Assembly: GCA_902801765.1 (NCBI GenBank)
Contig: CADCJO010000005.1
Location: 1-60,298, forward strand
DNA from: an uncultured Eubacteriales bacterium
GTDB lineage: Bacteria; Bacillota; Clostridia; Christensenellales; Aristaeellaceae
DNA length: 60,298 nucleotides
Reading direction: 5' to 3'
Part shown: in pieces, positions 8,507 through 16,930 of the stretch
Layout: each line of letters starts with the position of its first letter
Position numbering within the stretch: position 1 is the stretch's first letter
Program-made: the position numbers and the translations under genes
Notes under the pieces: model-generated
The model's input: the letters and a program-made list of their open reading frames with translations, nothing else
What the model was told of the DNA's origin: nothing
The model's database searches: none

Positions 8507-8576
8507 GAATACGGTAACGCGCTTCGGCAAAATAGCCCGTTCTTTGGGGGCACAGGATAAACGGAGGGAAAAGCGT

Positions 8577-9623
8577 ATGAAAGCAGTTCAGGTAACGCAG
8601 GAATTCGCGGTACCGGAGGATAAACCCTTTGACAGCTGCCACGCGTCCACGCTGGTGGAGCTGAAAGGAGGCGGTATCCTCGTCGCCTACTTTGGCGGCT
8701 CCTGGGAAAAAGCCCCGGATACGGCCATCTGGGTTTCCAGAAAGCGCGGCCAGGCCTGGGAATATCCCCGCGTTGCGGCGGATATTCGCGGCGTTCCTCT
8801 GTGGAATCCCGTGCTGTTTCGGCGAAACGACGGAAGCATTCGGCTGTTTTTCAAAGCCGGAAAAGAAATATCGGAATGGAAAACCTATTTTTCAGACAGC
8901 TATGACGAGGGCGAAAGCTTCACCCCACCCGCGGAGCTGGTACCCGGAGACGATTCCGGCGGCAGGGGCCCGGTAAAAAACAAGCCGATTCGGCTGAAAA
9001 ACGGCGCGGTGCTGGCCCCCGCTTCTCTGGAAGCCGGCGGTATATGGGATTGCTTTGTGGATATTTCCGCCGACGACTGCGTCAGCTGGACAAAAAGCGC
9101 TCCGGTGCCCCTTCGCCGGGTGCTGCTTCACCAGGGCGGCAGCACGGACGCGCAAATCATTCACCGGCCCTACGATCCGCATTTGCTCTTTGGCAGGGGG
9201 ATGATTCAGCCGACCCTGTGGGAGGATGAGACAGGAGGGGTGCACATGCTGTGCCGCACCACTTCCTCCCGCATTTTCCGCAGCGATTCCCTGGATGGGG
9301 GCCATACCTGGAGCCTGGCCTATGACACCGGGCTACCCAACAACAATTCCGGTATTGACGCCTGCGTCTTGCCGGACGGTGCGCTGGTGCTGGCATACAA
9401 TCCCCGGGAAAACCTGCCGGGTTATTATAAAGGGCCCCGCACACCCTTGGCGGCGGCTGTATCCCTGGATCAGGGGCGTACCTTCCAGCCTCTGCTCACG
9501 CTGGAGGATCAGGCCGGCAATTTTGCCTATCCCGCCGTGATCGCGGAGGGAAACCGGGTGATGATCACCTATACCTGGAACCGGGAAAGAATCCGTTTCT
9601 GCTCGTTTGTCCTGGAGAAATAA
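8577..9623 (+). CDS. Sialidase-fold (BNR/Asp-box) glycosidase-like protein
   Basis: A 348-residue cytoplasmic protein with repeated Asp-box signatures of sialidase-type beta-propellers: SYDEGESF, SLDGGHTW and SLDQGRTF, with a degenerate SADDCVSW. No signal peptide is present. Family members include sialidases, but the same fold serves rhamnosidases and other exo-enzymes. In this pectin-like locus an unusual acidic sugar or rhamnose is as likely a substrate as sialic acid. ATG 8577 is chosen for its GGAGGGAAAAGCGT site; the longer frame to 8505 would overlap the promoter. The GH106-like gene follows 28 bases later, probably co-transcribed. The fold is secure, the activity is not. Confidence 0.75.
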   Translation: MKAVQVTQEFAVPEDKPFDSCHASTLVELKGGGILVAYFGGSWEKAPDTAIWVSRKRGQAWEYPRVAADIRGVPLWNPVLFRRNDGSIRLFFKAGKEISEWKTYFSDSYDEGESFTPPAELVPGDDSGGRGPVKNKPIRLKNGAVLAPASLEAGGIWDCFVDISADDCVSWTKSAPVPLRRVLLHQGGSTDAQIIHRPYDPHLLFGRGMIQPTLWEDETGGVHMLCRTTSSRIFRSDSLDGGHTWSLAYDTGLPNNNSGIDACVLPDGALVLAYNPRENLPGYYKGPRTPLAAAVSLDQGRTFQPLLTLEDQAGNFAYPAVIAEGNRVMITYTWNRERIRFCSFVLEK

Positions 9624-9651
9624 GGCTGGGAGAGGAAGGGAGAGGCTTGGC

Positions 9652-12165
9652 ATGAAAAGCAGCCATTTGCTGCCGTTTTTGTGGCTTCACGGTGAAAATG
9701 ACGACGCATTGCGCCGGGGCGTACAAGCCATCCGGCAGTCCGGCTGCGACACTTTCTGCGCCGAATCCCGCGTCCATCCCGATTATCTGGGCCCCGGCTG
9801 GTGGCATGAAATGGGCGTTCTTATGGCGGAATGCAAGAAACTGGGCATGCGGTTTTATTTGCTGGACGACGCCCATTTTCCCTCCGGCTTCGCCAACGGC
9901 GCGGGGGCGAATACACCCTGGCAGCGCATGCTGCTGCGGGAAACCCACGCGGATTTTGCGGGGCCGCTGCGGGGCGGCCGCATTCTGGCCTGGCCGGACG
10001 GGCAGAGCGGTATCCCGGCGGCCATTGTGGCGGGACGAAAGCTTGAAACCGGCAACCGGGTGGAAAGCTTTGTGGATTTGGGCGGGTTTGCCGTCGCGGA
10101 TCTGATGGATTTGACGGACCGGGTCAAGGACGGACTCATCCGCTGGGATATTCCGGAAGGAACCTGGCGCGTGTTTTACCTGACAGCGGATTACGTGAGC
10201 GAAAGAAACCCGCCGCAGCAGTTTTTGAATCCCTTGCTGCCGGACAGCGGAAGGCTGATGCTGGAAACGATCTATCGGCCTCACGCGGCGTTCTTTGGGG
10301 AAGAAACAGGCCGCACCTTCTTGGGGTTCTTTTCCGACGAACCCGCCCTGCGGGCAGGGAGGGGCTCTCACGCAGTGCTGGGGGAATATCCCAATCTGCC
10401 CGTTCCCTGGCGGGAGGATATGGCAGAGCTGCTTTCCCGGCGCATGGGCAGGGACGCCCGGCCGCTGCTTCCCGGCCTGTGGTACGACATCGGGGCGGAA
10501 ACGCCCTTCATCCGCTACGCCTTTATGGATTTGTGCAGCGAGCTGTACCGAAAAAACTATGCTGATCCCATCGGCAATTGGTGCCGGGAGCGGGGCCTGG
10601 AATACATCGGCCACGTGATCGAGCAGAACAACGCCCATTCCCGCCTGGGCCAGGGGGCCGGGCATTTTTTCCGCGCGCTCGGCGGCCAAACCATGGCGGG
10701 CATGGATTTGGTGCATCACGAGCTGCGGCCCGAATTTTACGGAGGCCATCACGCCTCCCACAGCCGGGATTTCGAGGCGGAGGACGATTTTTTCCGTTTC
10801 ATGCTGCCGCAAATGACCGCCTCGGCCGCCGCCCTGGACCCAAACAAAAAGGGCCGGGCGCTATGCGAGCTTTTCGGCGCATACGGCTGGCAGGAAAGCC
10901 CGGGCGAAATGCGGTATCTGGCCAATCTGCTCTTATCCAGGGGCATCAATTACTTTACCCCGCACGCTTTTTCTTTAAACCCCGCCCCCGATCCGGATTC
11001 TCCCCCGCATTTTGGCGCTTACCCGCCCATGGAGCCCTTTATCGCCAGGCTATTTGGGCAGATAGAGAAGGCTGCCGCCCTCATCGACGGCGGACGCCAC
11101 GCCGCCCGGGCCGCCGTGCTGTACTATGCGGAAGCGGAATGGGCCTGCGGCAGCGGGGTGATGAAAACCCAGCAAATCGTAAGGGTTCTGAACGAAAGCC
11201 AGATTGCCTGCGAAATCGTTCCCATCGATCTGCTGAGGCCGGGCAGGTACCAGGCTTTGCTGATTCCCGGAGCGCAGCGGTGGCCCCGGAAACTTTTTGA
11301 AAAGCTCCGCGCTTTGTCCGCCTCCGGCTGCACCGTCGCCTTTGTGGAGGAATATCCTTCCGCTTACTGCGACGCCGCGGGCGCGCCGCCTCGGGCATTT
11401 CACAGGGTGCCTTTGGCGCAGGCCGCAAAGTGGTGCTCATCCGTCAGTTCCTCAGCCGTTCAGCCCTTATCCTTTTCACCCATGATTCACGCCTATCCCT
11501 ACGACAGGCCCCAGGGGCGGCTTTTCCTGTTCTTTAACGAAAGCAGCCGGGAATCCTCCGCCTTTACGGGCGTGCTGGAAGGCGTTTCAAGCCCGGTTCT
11601 CTATGACCCGGAGGCGGAGAAATGCTTTTCTCCTCAGGGAGAAGCCACAGCCCGGGGCTATCGGGTCTCCCTGACCCTTTCCCCAGGCCAGCTTGTCATC
11701 CTGACCCAACCGCTGCCTCAATTGCCCAAGGCCGAGCAGGCAAGAAAGCTGCTCGAAGGAAAAAGCCTGACGCCCTGCTGGCGCGTCAGCTTTCCAGACG
11801 CCCCGGAAATGCAGGATTTTCACACCTCGCAATTGTTTGATATTGCTTCCTGCTTCCCCAGGTTTGCCGGAACGGTTCGATACGAGGCGGAAGTGACGGC
11901 AGACTGTGCCTGTTTCGGGCTGAGAATCAAAAACCAGTTCGACGCGGCCAGGGTGTGGGTGGATGGCAGGGAAGCGGGAATGCGCATGTCTCCCCCTTAT
12001 GATTTCTTTCTGTCCCTCTCCCCCGGGCGGCATACCATCACCATCGAAACGGTAAACGCCCCGGTGTACCGCTGGCGCGATCCCCTGTCCATTCACGGCT
12101 GGCTGCCTCCAGTTGGTCTGCTCGGCCCCGTCGTTCTGCTGACGGACGCTTCCGCCGGAAGCTAA
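9652..12165 (+). CDS. GH106-like glycoside hydrolase (putative alpha-L-rhamnosidase)
   Basis: An 837-residue cytoplasmic protein. The N-terminal half resembles the TIM-barrel of GH106 alpha-L-rhamnosidase relatives (YLLDDAHFPSGFANG near residue 70, EYIGHVIEQNNAHSRLG near 320, CELFGAYGW near 405). A beta-sandwich follows at the C-terminus (YEAEVTADCACFGLRI, VWVDGREAG). It is a distant paralogue of the 1022-residue enzyme at 40990, sharing the ERFPSG/AHFPSG and CE(L/M)(F/Y)G motifs. Start at ATG 9652 after GGGAGAGG. The stop is followed by an AT-rich region and the ABC importer operon. Rhamnose specificity is inferred from the family, not shown. Confidence 0.7.
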   Translation: MKSSHLLPFLWLHGENDDALRRGVQAIRQSGCDTFCAESRVHPDYLGPGWWHEMGVLMAECKKLGMRFYLLDDAHFPSGFANGAGANTPWQRMLLRETHADFAGPLRGGRILAWPDGQSGIPAAIVAGRKLETGNRVESFVDLGGFAVADLMDLTDRVKDGLIRWDIPEGTWRVFYLTADYVSERNPPQQFLNPLLPDSGRLMLETIYRPHAAFFGEETGRTFLGFFSDEPALRAGRGSHAVLGEYPNLPVPWREDMAELLSRRMGRDARPLLPGLWYDIGAETPFIRYAFMDLCSELYRKNYADPIGNWCRERGLEYIGHVIEQNNAHSRLGQGAGHFFRALGGQTMAGMDLVHHELRPEFYGGHHASHSRDFEAEDDFFRFMLPQMTASAAALDPNKKGRALCELFGAYGWQESPGEMRYLANLLLSRGINYFTPHAFSLNPAPDPDSPPHFGAYPPMEPFIARLFGQIEKAAALIDGGRHAARAAVLYYAEAEWACGSGVMKTQQIVRVLNESQIACEIVPIDLLRPGRYQALLIPGAQRWPRKLFEKLRALSASGCTVAFVEEYPSAYCDAAGAPPRAFHRVPLAQAAKWCSSVSSSAVQPLSFSPMIHAYPYDRPQGRLFLFFNESSRESSAFTGVLEGVSSPVLYDPEAEKCFSPQGEATARGYRVSLTLSPGQLVILTQPLPQLPKAEQARKLLEGKSLTPCWRVSFPDAPEMQDFHTSQLFDIASCFPRFAGTVRYEAEVTADCACFGLRIKNQFDAARVWVDGREAGMRMSPPYDFFLSLSPGRHTITIETVNAPVYRWRDPLSIHGWLPPVGLLGPVVLLTDASAGS

Positions 12166-12406
12166 ACAGGCGATAAATGTTTAGTTAATTTTTCTGTTTT
12201 ATTTTCATAGCCCTGCTTCATTCAAAATCCAGAGCTTTTGTGCTGCTATATTTTCCAGAATTTACCTGTACTATTCAATTTTTATTCTGGCTATTTCTTT
12301 TCCGTTTCCGGCAAATTGCTTTTCTTCATTCTGCAGTTTTCACGTCAATCAATCACAAAAACTAAACATACTAAAATTTCTGCAAGATATTTAGTTATGT
12401 TTATAC
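12166..12406. other. AT-rich regulatory region before importer operon 1
   Basis: About 240 bases of AT-rich DNA without a credible gene. It holds several copies of a TGTTTAGTTA / TAACTAAACA-like element: 12178-12187, 12361-12370 and, inverted, 12391-12400. The last two form an imperfect inverted pair just upstream of the promoter. Related elements stand upstream of importer operon 2 at 40723-40744. They may be binding sites for a shared regulator. Confidence 0.5.
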
Positions 12407-12435
12407 TTGACATTCACAAACAAGTTTGTTATAAT
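12407..12435 (+). promoter_or_regulatory. Consensus promoter of importer operon 1 with spacer palindrome
   Basis: TTGACA (12407-12412) and TATAAT (12430-12435) are separated by exactly 17 bases, a perfect sigma-A promoter. The spacer carries the inverted repeat ACAAAC-AA-GTTTGT (12416-12429), a plausible repressor operator placed to block RNA polymerase. The permease ATG lies 77 bases after the -10 box. Confidence 0.9.
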
Positions 12436-12511
12436 TTCCATAGATAATCAATAGCATCTTCCACACGCAAACGGGTCTTCATGATGTAACAGAAATGGGG
12501 AGAAGCAGTGT

Positions 12512-13456
12512 ATGAAAGATTCAGCGAAAGCAATAAGCGCGAAGCGAAAATCCCTGCGTTTTCGCTTCAGCAATACATGGGATTTGTATTTTTTCCTCAT
12601 CCCCACCCTGGTGTATTTCGCCATTTTCCACTACGCCCCGATGTACGGGCTGCAAATCGCCTTCAAAACCTTTAAAATCCGTCAGGGCATCTGGGGCAGT
12701 CCCTGGGCCGACCCCTGGTTTTACCAGTTTGAGCGCCTGTTTTCCACCAGCCTGCTGCAAACCGCCCTGCTCAACACCCTGGCGCTGAGCGCCTATTCCT
12801 TGCTCTTCGGCTTCCTGCCGCCCATCATTTTAGCACTGATGCTCAACCAGGTAACGAACCTGCGCTTCAAAAAGTTCGTGCAGACCGTTTCCTACGCGCC
12901 TCATTTTATCAGCGTGGTGGTTATGGTGAGCATGCTGTTTTGTATGTTTTCCACCACCAACGGCATCGTAACCAGGCTGCTGGGGCTGCTGGGCATTGGG
13001 CCCTACCCCATCACCACCGAAGCCAGGTATTTCCGCGGCCTCTACGTAGGCTCGGATATCTGGCAGAACATGGGCTTTTCCGCCATCATTTACATCGCGG
13101 CCCTGGCCGGCATCAGCCCGGAGCTTCACGAGGCCGCCGTCATCGACGGCGCCAACAAGGCGCAGCGCATCTGGCATGTGGATATACCCGGCATCCTGCC
13201 CACCATTACCATCCTGCTCATCCTGCGCAGCGGCTCCATCATGAACGTGGGCTTTCAAAAAGTGTATCTGATGCAGACCAGCCTGAACCTGAGCAAATCG
13301 GAAATCCTGTCCACCTATGTGTATAAGGTGGGCCTGGAAAACGGCGATTTCAGCTTTTCCACCGCCGTGGGCATGTTCAACTCCGTGGTCAACTTCATCC
13401 TGATTATTTCGGTCAACGCCATCACCCGGCGGCTGAGCGAAACCAGTCTCTGGTAA
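12512..13456 (+). CDS. Sugar ABC transporter permease, LplB type
   Basis: A 314-residue integral membrane subunit of a CUT1-family oligosaccharide importer. It has about six helices, the LplB hallmark start (DLYFFLIPTLVYFAIFHYAPMYGLQIAF) and the cytoplasmic EAA loop (EAAVIDGANKAQRIWHVDIPG, split here as EAAVIDGANKAQ and RIWHVDIPG) that docks the ATPase. Start ATG 12512 after GGGGAGAAGCAGTGT. It leads a three-gene operon with a second permease (13 bases on) and the binding protein. No ATP-binding subunit is encoded nearby; such systems generally share an MsmK-type ATPase. Confidence 0.93.
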   Translation: MKDSAKAISAKRKSLRFRFSNTWDLYFFLIPTLVYFAIFHYAPMYGLQIAFKTFKIRQGIWGSPWADPWFYQFERLFSTSLLQTALLNTLALSAYSLLFGFLPPIILALMLNQVTNLRFKKFVQTVSYAPHFISVVVMVSMLFCMFSTTNGIVTRLLGLLGIGPYPITTEARYFRGLYVGSDIWQNMGFSAIIYIAALAGISPELHEAAVIDGANKAQRIWHVDIPGILPTITILLILRSGSIMNVGFQKVYLMQTSLNLSKSEILSTYVYKVGLENGDFSFSTAVGMFNSVVNFILIISVNAITRRLSETSLW

Positions 13457-13469
13457 GGGGGTGGATACA

Positions 13470-14387
13470 ATGGCCGAAGCAAAAAAGAAGCTAAAGGGCA
13501 CGGCGGTGCGCAAGACGCGGTTTGACAGGATTTTTGACGCCATCATTTACACCATCCTGGGGCTGCTCACCGCCTCCTACCTCTACATCCTCATTTTCAC
13601 CGTCAGCGCTTCCTTCTCCGACCCCAACGCCGTGTATTCCGGCCGTGTCATTCTGTGGCCGGTGGACTTTACCCTCCAGGGCTATGAGCGGGTGTTCCAG
13701 GAAAAAATGCTGTGGATCGGCTATCGCAACTCCCTCTTCTATATGATCGTTGGCACGGCCATCAGCACCATGCTTACCATCACCGGCGCGTACGCCCTCT
13801 CCCGCAAAGATCTGCCCGGCAGGAACATCATCACGGGCATATTAGTGTTCACCATGTTTTTCAGCGGCGGCATCATTCCCCTGTATCTGATTGTGCGCTC
13901 CTTAAAGCTGCTGGACACCATGTGGGCCCTGATTCTGCCCGGCGCCATCAGCATGTCCAACCTGATTATCGCCCGCACCTTCTTCGCCAACAGCATTCCC
14001 ACCGGCCTGCTGGACGCGGCGCGCATTGACGGCTGCAACAATATCCGGTTCTTCTTCCGCATCGCGCTGCCCCTGTCCAAGCCCATCATTGCCGTGATCG
14101 CGCTGTATTACGCCATCGGCCTGTGGAACGATTACTTCAACGCCATGATCTACATCAAAACCCGCACCAATTATCCCCTGCAATTGTTCCTGCGGGAAAT
14201 CCTGATTTCCTCCCAGACCTCCTCCGCCATGACCGGGGACGTGCTGGAGCAGGAATTGCTGGCCCAGCTACAGGAAATCATCAAGTACACCCTCATCGTT
14301 GTGGGCAGCGTGCCCCTGCTGGTCATTTATCCCTTCCTGCAAAAGTACTTTGTGCAGGGCGTGATGATCGGCTCTCTCAAGGAATAA
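13470..14387 (+). CDS. Sugar ABC transporter permease, YtcP type
   Basis: A 305-residue partner permease with about six helices and the EAA loop DAARIDGCNNIRFFFRIALP, ending in the characteristic KYFVQGVMIGSLKE. It forms the heterodimeric channel with the preceding LplB-type protein. ATG 13470 is preferred over an in-frame GTG at 13461 because the AAGGGGG site sits 8 bases before the ATG and would touch the GTG. The binding protein starts 45 bases downstream. Confidence 0.93.
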   Translation: MAEAKKKLKGTAVRKTRFDRIFDAIIYTILGLLTASYLYILIFTVSASFSDPNAVYSGRVILWPVDFTLQGYERVFQEKMLWIGYRNSLFYMIVGTAISTMLTITGAYALSRKDLPGRNIITGILVFTMFFSGGIIPLYLIVRSLKLLDTMWALILPGAISMSNLIIARTFFANSIPTGLLDAARIDGCNNIRFFFRIALPLSKPIIAVIALYYAIGLWNDYFNAMIYIKTRTNYPLQLFLREILISSQTSSAMTGDVLEQELLAQLQEIIKYTLIVVGSVPLLVIYPFLQKYFVQGVMIGSLKE

Positions 14388-14432
14388 TTCTCCGCGTCCG
14401 ACGGAGATTATATCAAAAAGGAGGAAACACTC

Positions 14433-16031
14433 ATGAAAAAACTGGCTGCTCTTTTCCTGGTTCTGATCATGATGACCGGCACGGCGCTGGCGGACACGTC
14501 CGTTCTGAACACCGAAAGCGTCTACCCCGTGGTCAAATCCGAGCTGACCCTGAATATGCTGGGGCCCCGTGATGCCTCTCAGGGCGAATGGCAAGACCTG
14601 AAGTTCTTCAAAAAATGGCAGGAAATCACCGGCGTTACCCTGAACATCGAAACCGTGCCGGAAGACAACTGGGCCACCTCCATCAACCTGCGCATGATGG
14701 AAGAAGGCAACCTGCCTGACTTCATCTACGCCGGCGGCATCACCGCTGCCCAGGAAGTGGACTGGGGCGATGATCAGGGCATCCTGCTTCCCCTGGAGGA
14801 TCTGATTCCCCAGTATATGCCCAACCTGTCCGCTCTGCTGGACGCTGACCCCGTGCTCCGCAGCTCCATCACCACCCCCGCGGGCCATATCTACTGCCTG
14901 CCCTGGATTAACGATATGCCCCGCGACCTGACCAGCGGCAAGTACTGGATTAACAACGCGTGGCTGAAAAAGCTCGGCCTCTCCGAGCCCAAGACCGTAG
15001 ATGAGCTGTACGCCGCTCTCAAGGCCTTCAAGGAACAGGACCCCAACGGCAATGGCAAGGCCGACGAAATCCCCTACAGCGGCACCAAGCAGATCAAGGA
15101 CTTCTACCGCACCCTGGCCTGGTGGGGCAAGAACATTGACAACACCAACTTCCTGGGCACCACCGACGATGGCGAAGTGTACTACGGCCCCCTGACCGCC
15201 GAATGGAAAGACATGGTTACCTTCTGGGCCAACGCCTGGAAAGACGGCCTGGTAGACCCCCAGATTTTTGAAATGGATTCCGCCGCGCTGAAGGCCAAAG
15301 GCCAGGCGGAAGGCGACCAGACCCTGGGCATGTTCCAGACTGCCGGCGCGTTCCTGGTGGTTCCCTCTGAACAGAACGAAGAATATTCCATCGTAGGCTG
15401 CCTGGTCAAGAACGAAGGCGACACCCCCGTTTGGACCCGTACCACCGGCCTGACCCGCGGCGCTCTGGCCATCACTTGCGAATGCGAGTATCCCGAAGTG
15501 GTGCTTCGCATGGCCGACTGGGTGTACGAATGGAAAGAATATGAAGGCGGCATCTACAACATGCGCGGCGAAGCCGGCGTTGACTTCTACTATGTGGATG
15601 AAAACGGCGAGCAGACCGAGCAGGCCAAGATTGACCGCGAGCACCTGGTGCTGGAATACACCGGCTACGATTCCTTTGAAGTGAAGCGCGCCAAGGTTCT
15701 CACCGCCAACTCCGGCTCCATCACCCCCGGCATCGGCGGCGGTACCATGCCCCAGGTTATCTATCCTCTGAACGACTGGATCAACGCGGAAGTGGAACGC
15801 CAGCAGATTCCCTACTGGAAGGTCGCTTATCCCGATGTGTACCTCTCCGCAAAGGACACCAACCGGGCTGCCGACCTGAAGGTGCAGCTGGACTACGCCG
15901 TGGAAACCTGGACCGCTGAGTTCATCACCGGTTCCAAGTCCGTTGAAACGGATTACGACGCTTTCCTGAACGAAATCCAGAAGCTGGGCGAAGAATACCT
16001 GGCCATCTACCAGGCCGCTTACGCCAAATAA
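14433..16031 (+). CDS. Extracellular solute-binding protein (LplA-like)
   Basis: A 532-residue sugar-binding protein that delivers glycans to the two permeases. The signal peptide MKKLAALFLVLIMMTGTALA ends in ALA and is followed by Asp21. There is no lipobox cysteine, unusual for a binding protein in a single-membrane Gram-positive, so it may be released or held otherwise. The mature part follows the large LplA pattern (NLPDFIYAGG, FFKKWQEITGVTLNIE). A consensus AAGGAGG precedes the ATG. The gene ends in a strong terminator. Large size favours oligosaccharide rather than monosaccharide ligands. Confidence 0.9.
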   Translation: MKKLAALFLVLIMMTGTALADTSVLNTESVYPVVKSELTLNMLGPRDASQGEWQDLKFFKKWQEITGVTLNIETVPEDNWATSINLRMMEEGNLPDFIYAGGITAAQEVDWGDDQGILLPLEDLIPQYMPNLSALLDADPVLRSSITTPAGHIYCLPWINDMPRDLTSGKYWINNAWLKKLGLSEPKTVDELYAALKAFKEQDPNGNGKADEIPYSGTKQIKDFYRTLAWWGKNIDNTNFLGTTDDGEVYYGPLTAEWKDMVTFWANAWKDGLVDPQIFEMDSAALKAKGQAEGDQTLGMFQTAGAFLVVPSEQNEEYSIVGCLVKNEGDTPVWTRTTGLTRGALAITCECEYPEVVLRMADWVYEWKEYEGGIYNMRGEAGVDFYYVDENGEQTEQAKIDREHLVLEYTGYDSFEVKRAKVLTANSGSITPGIGGGTMPQVIYPLNDWINAEVERQQIPYWKVAYPDVYLSAKDTNRAADLKVQLDYAVETWTAEFITGSKSVETDYDAFLNEIQKLGEEYLAIYQAAYAK

Positions 16032-16045
16032 CCCAAAAATGCATC

Positions 16046-16078
16046 GGAGCACAGCGCAAACGCGCTGTGCTCCTTTTT
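16046..16078 (+). terminator. Strong convergent terminator
   Basis: A perfect 12-bp stem (GGAGCACAGCGC with GCGCTGTGCTCC) with a 4-base loop and TTTTT follows the binding-protein gene. On the minus strand the same stem is followed by a T-run a few bases later, so it probably also ends the 31.7-16.1 kb operon. Confidence 0.92.
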
Positions 16079-16099
16079 GTGTGCATAACCTTCAATGCG

Positions 16100-16912
16100 T
16101 CATGGCCGCGTTTTGGGCAGGGTGTGAAGGATGCGGCGGGCTTCCTCCGGAGTTGCGGCCTCCAGACCCATGGCATGAATGAGCTGCACCAAGCGCTCCA
16201 CCACCTGCCAATTATATTGGGCGTATTCGCTGGGAGCCAGGTAAGCGCTGTCCTCAAAGCCGATGCGCACCACGGACGCGCCCAGCGCCATGGCCCCGGC
16301 CAGGAAATCCCAGTTGTCCCGTCCGTAATGGGTCACGCCCCAGCGGGCGTCCGCGGGCACGGCGGAGCGGAACGCGGTCAGGCAGGTCATGTCTGGCTGC
16401 ATACCGCCCTGGTGACCGAACACCAGGTTGTAAAAAATGGGGCGGCGGTAGGGCGTGCGCTGAGCGCTGCGCTCGATGTTGTAGATCATGCCGATATCGA
16501 ACACTTCCACCTCGGGAATGATGCCCCTGTCATAGCTTTGCTTGGCGCAGTAATCGATGTCGGCATCCGTATTCACATATAACGCGCCGTTCAAGTTGGT
16601 GCTGCCGCCGTTCAGGGAGGAGCTTTCCACCCGCCAGTAGTTCAGCGGATGGCAGCGTTCCTCGATGGTCATGCTGGAAATGCCTCCGGTGGAGGCCTGC
16701 ACCACGACGTCGGTGCGTTTCAGGATCTCTTCAAAGGTGTCGATGAATTCAGCCGTATCCGGGGTCAGGCTTCCATCCGGGCGGCGGCAGTGCAAATGGC
16801 ACATACCCGCGCCTTTTTCCACGCATTTTTTCACGTCCTCCGCCAGGGCGATTTTATCAATGGGCGTTCCGGCCTTCACCGGAGCCAGGGAAATAATAAT
16901 TTTTCGGGACAT
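16100..16912 (-). CDS. Beta-keto acid cleavage family enzyme (BKACE, DUF849)
   Basis: A 270-residue zinc enzyme of the family whose founding member Kce condenses acetyl-CoA with 3-keto-5-aminohexanoate and cleaves it to acetoacetate and a new acyl-CoA. The zinc motif CHLHCRRPDG (His39, His41), PEVEVFD and the late ligand Glu220 in VRIGFED are all present. Members act on many different beta-keto acids, so the substrate is open. It is the last gene of the long operon, 18 bases after the DUF1537 kinase, and its own RBS is GAGGAGG. Together with that kinase and the racemase-fold gene it suggests degradation of a sugar acid. Confidence 0.88.
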   Translation of the reverse strand: MSRKIIISLAPVKAGTPIDKIALAEDVKKCVEKGAGMCHLHCRRPDGSLTPDTAEFIDTFEEILKRTDVVVQASTGGISSMTIEERCHPLNYWRVESSSLNGGSTNLNGALYVNTDADIDYCAKQSYDRGIIPEVEVFDIGMIYNIERSAQRTPYRRPIFYNLVFGHQGGMQPDMTCLTAFRSAVPADARWGVTHYGRDNWDFLAGAMALGASVVRIGFEDSAYLAPSEYAQYNWQVVERLVQLIHAMGLEAATPEEARRILHTLPKTRP

Positions 16913-16930
16913 AGAACGCTCCTCCTCTCC

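Noticed and set aside
8121-8553. Short frames in the 8.1-8.55 kb gap
   Set aside because: No ribosome binding site, no recognisable content, and they overlap two well-formed promoters.
8577-9623. True sialidase with sialic acid catabolism
   Set aside because: No nan genes, no sialic acid transporter, and the neighbours are plant-glycan enzymes. Only the fold is claimed.
12149-12163. Terminator at the end of the GH106-like gene (GCTTCC-GCC-GGAAGC)
   Set aside because: The short hairpin overlaps the stop codon and is not followed directly by a T-run.
12238-12447. A 69-codon frame before importer operon 1
   Set aside because: AT-rich promoter DNA with no RBS; it runs across the consensus promoter.
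14268-16052. A 594-codon minus-strand frame opposite solute-binding protein 1
   Set aside because: Antisense shadow created by codon bias. The plus-strand frame has a signal peptide, RBS and family pattern.
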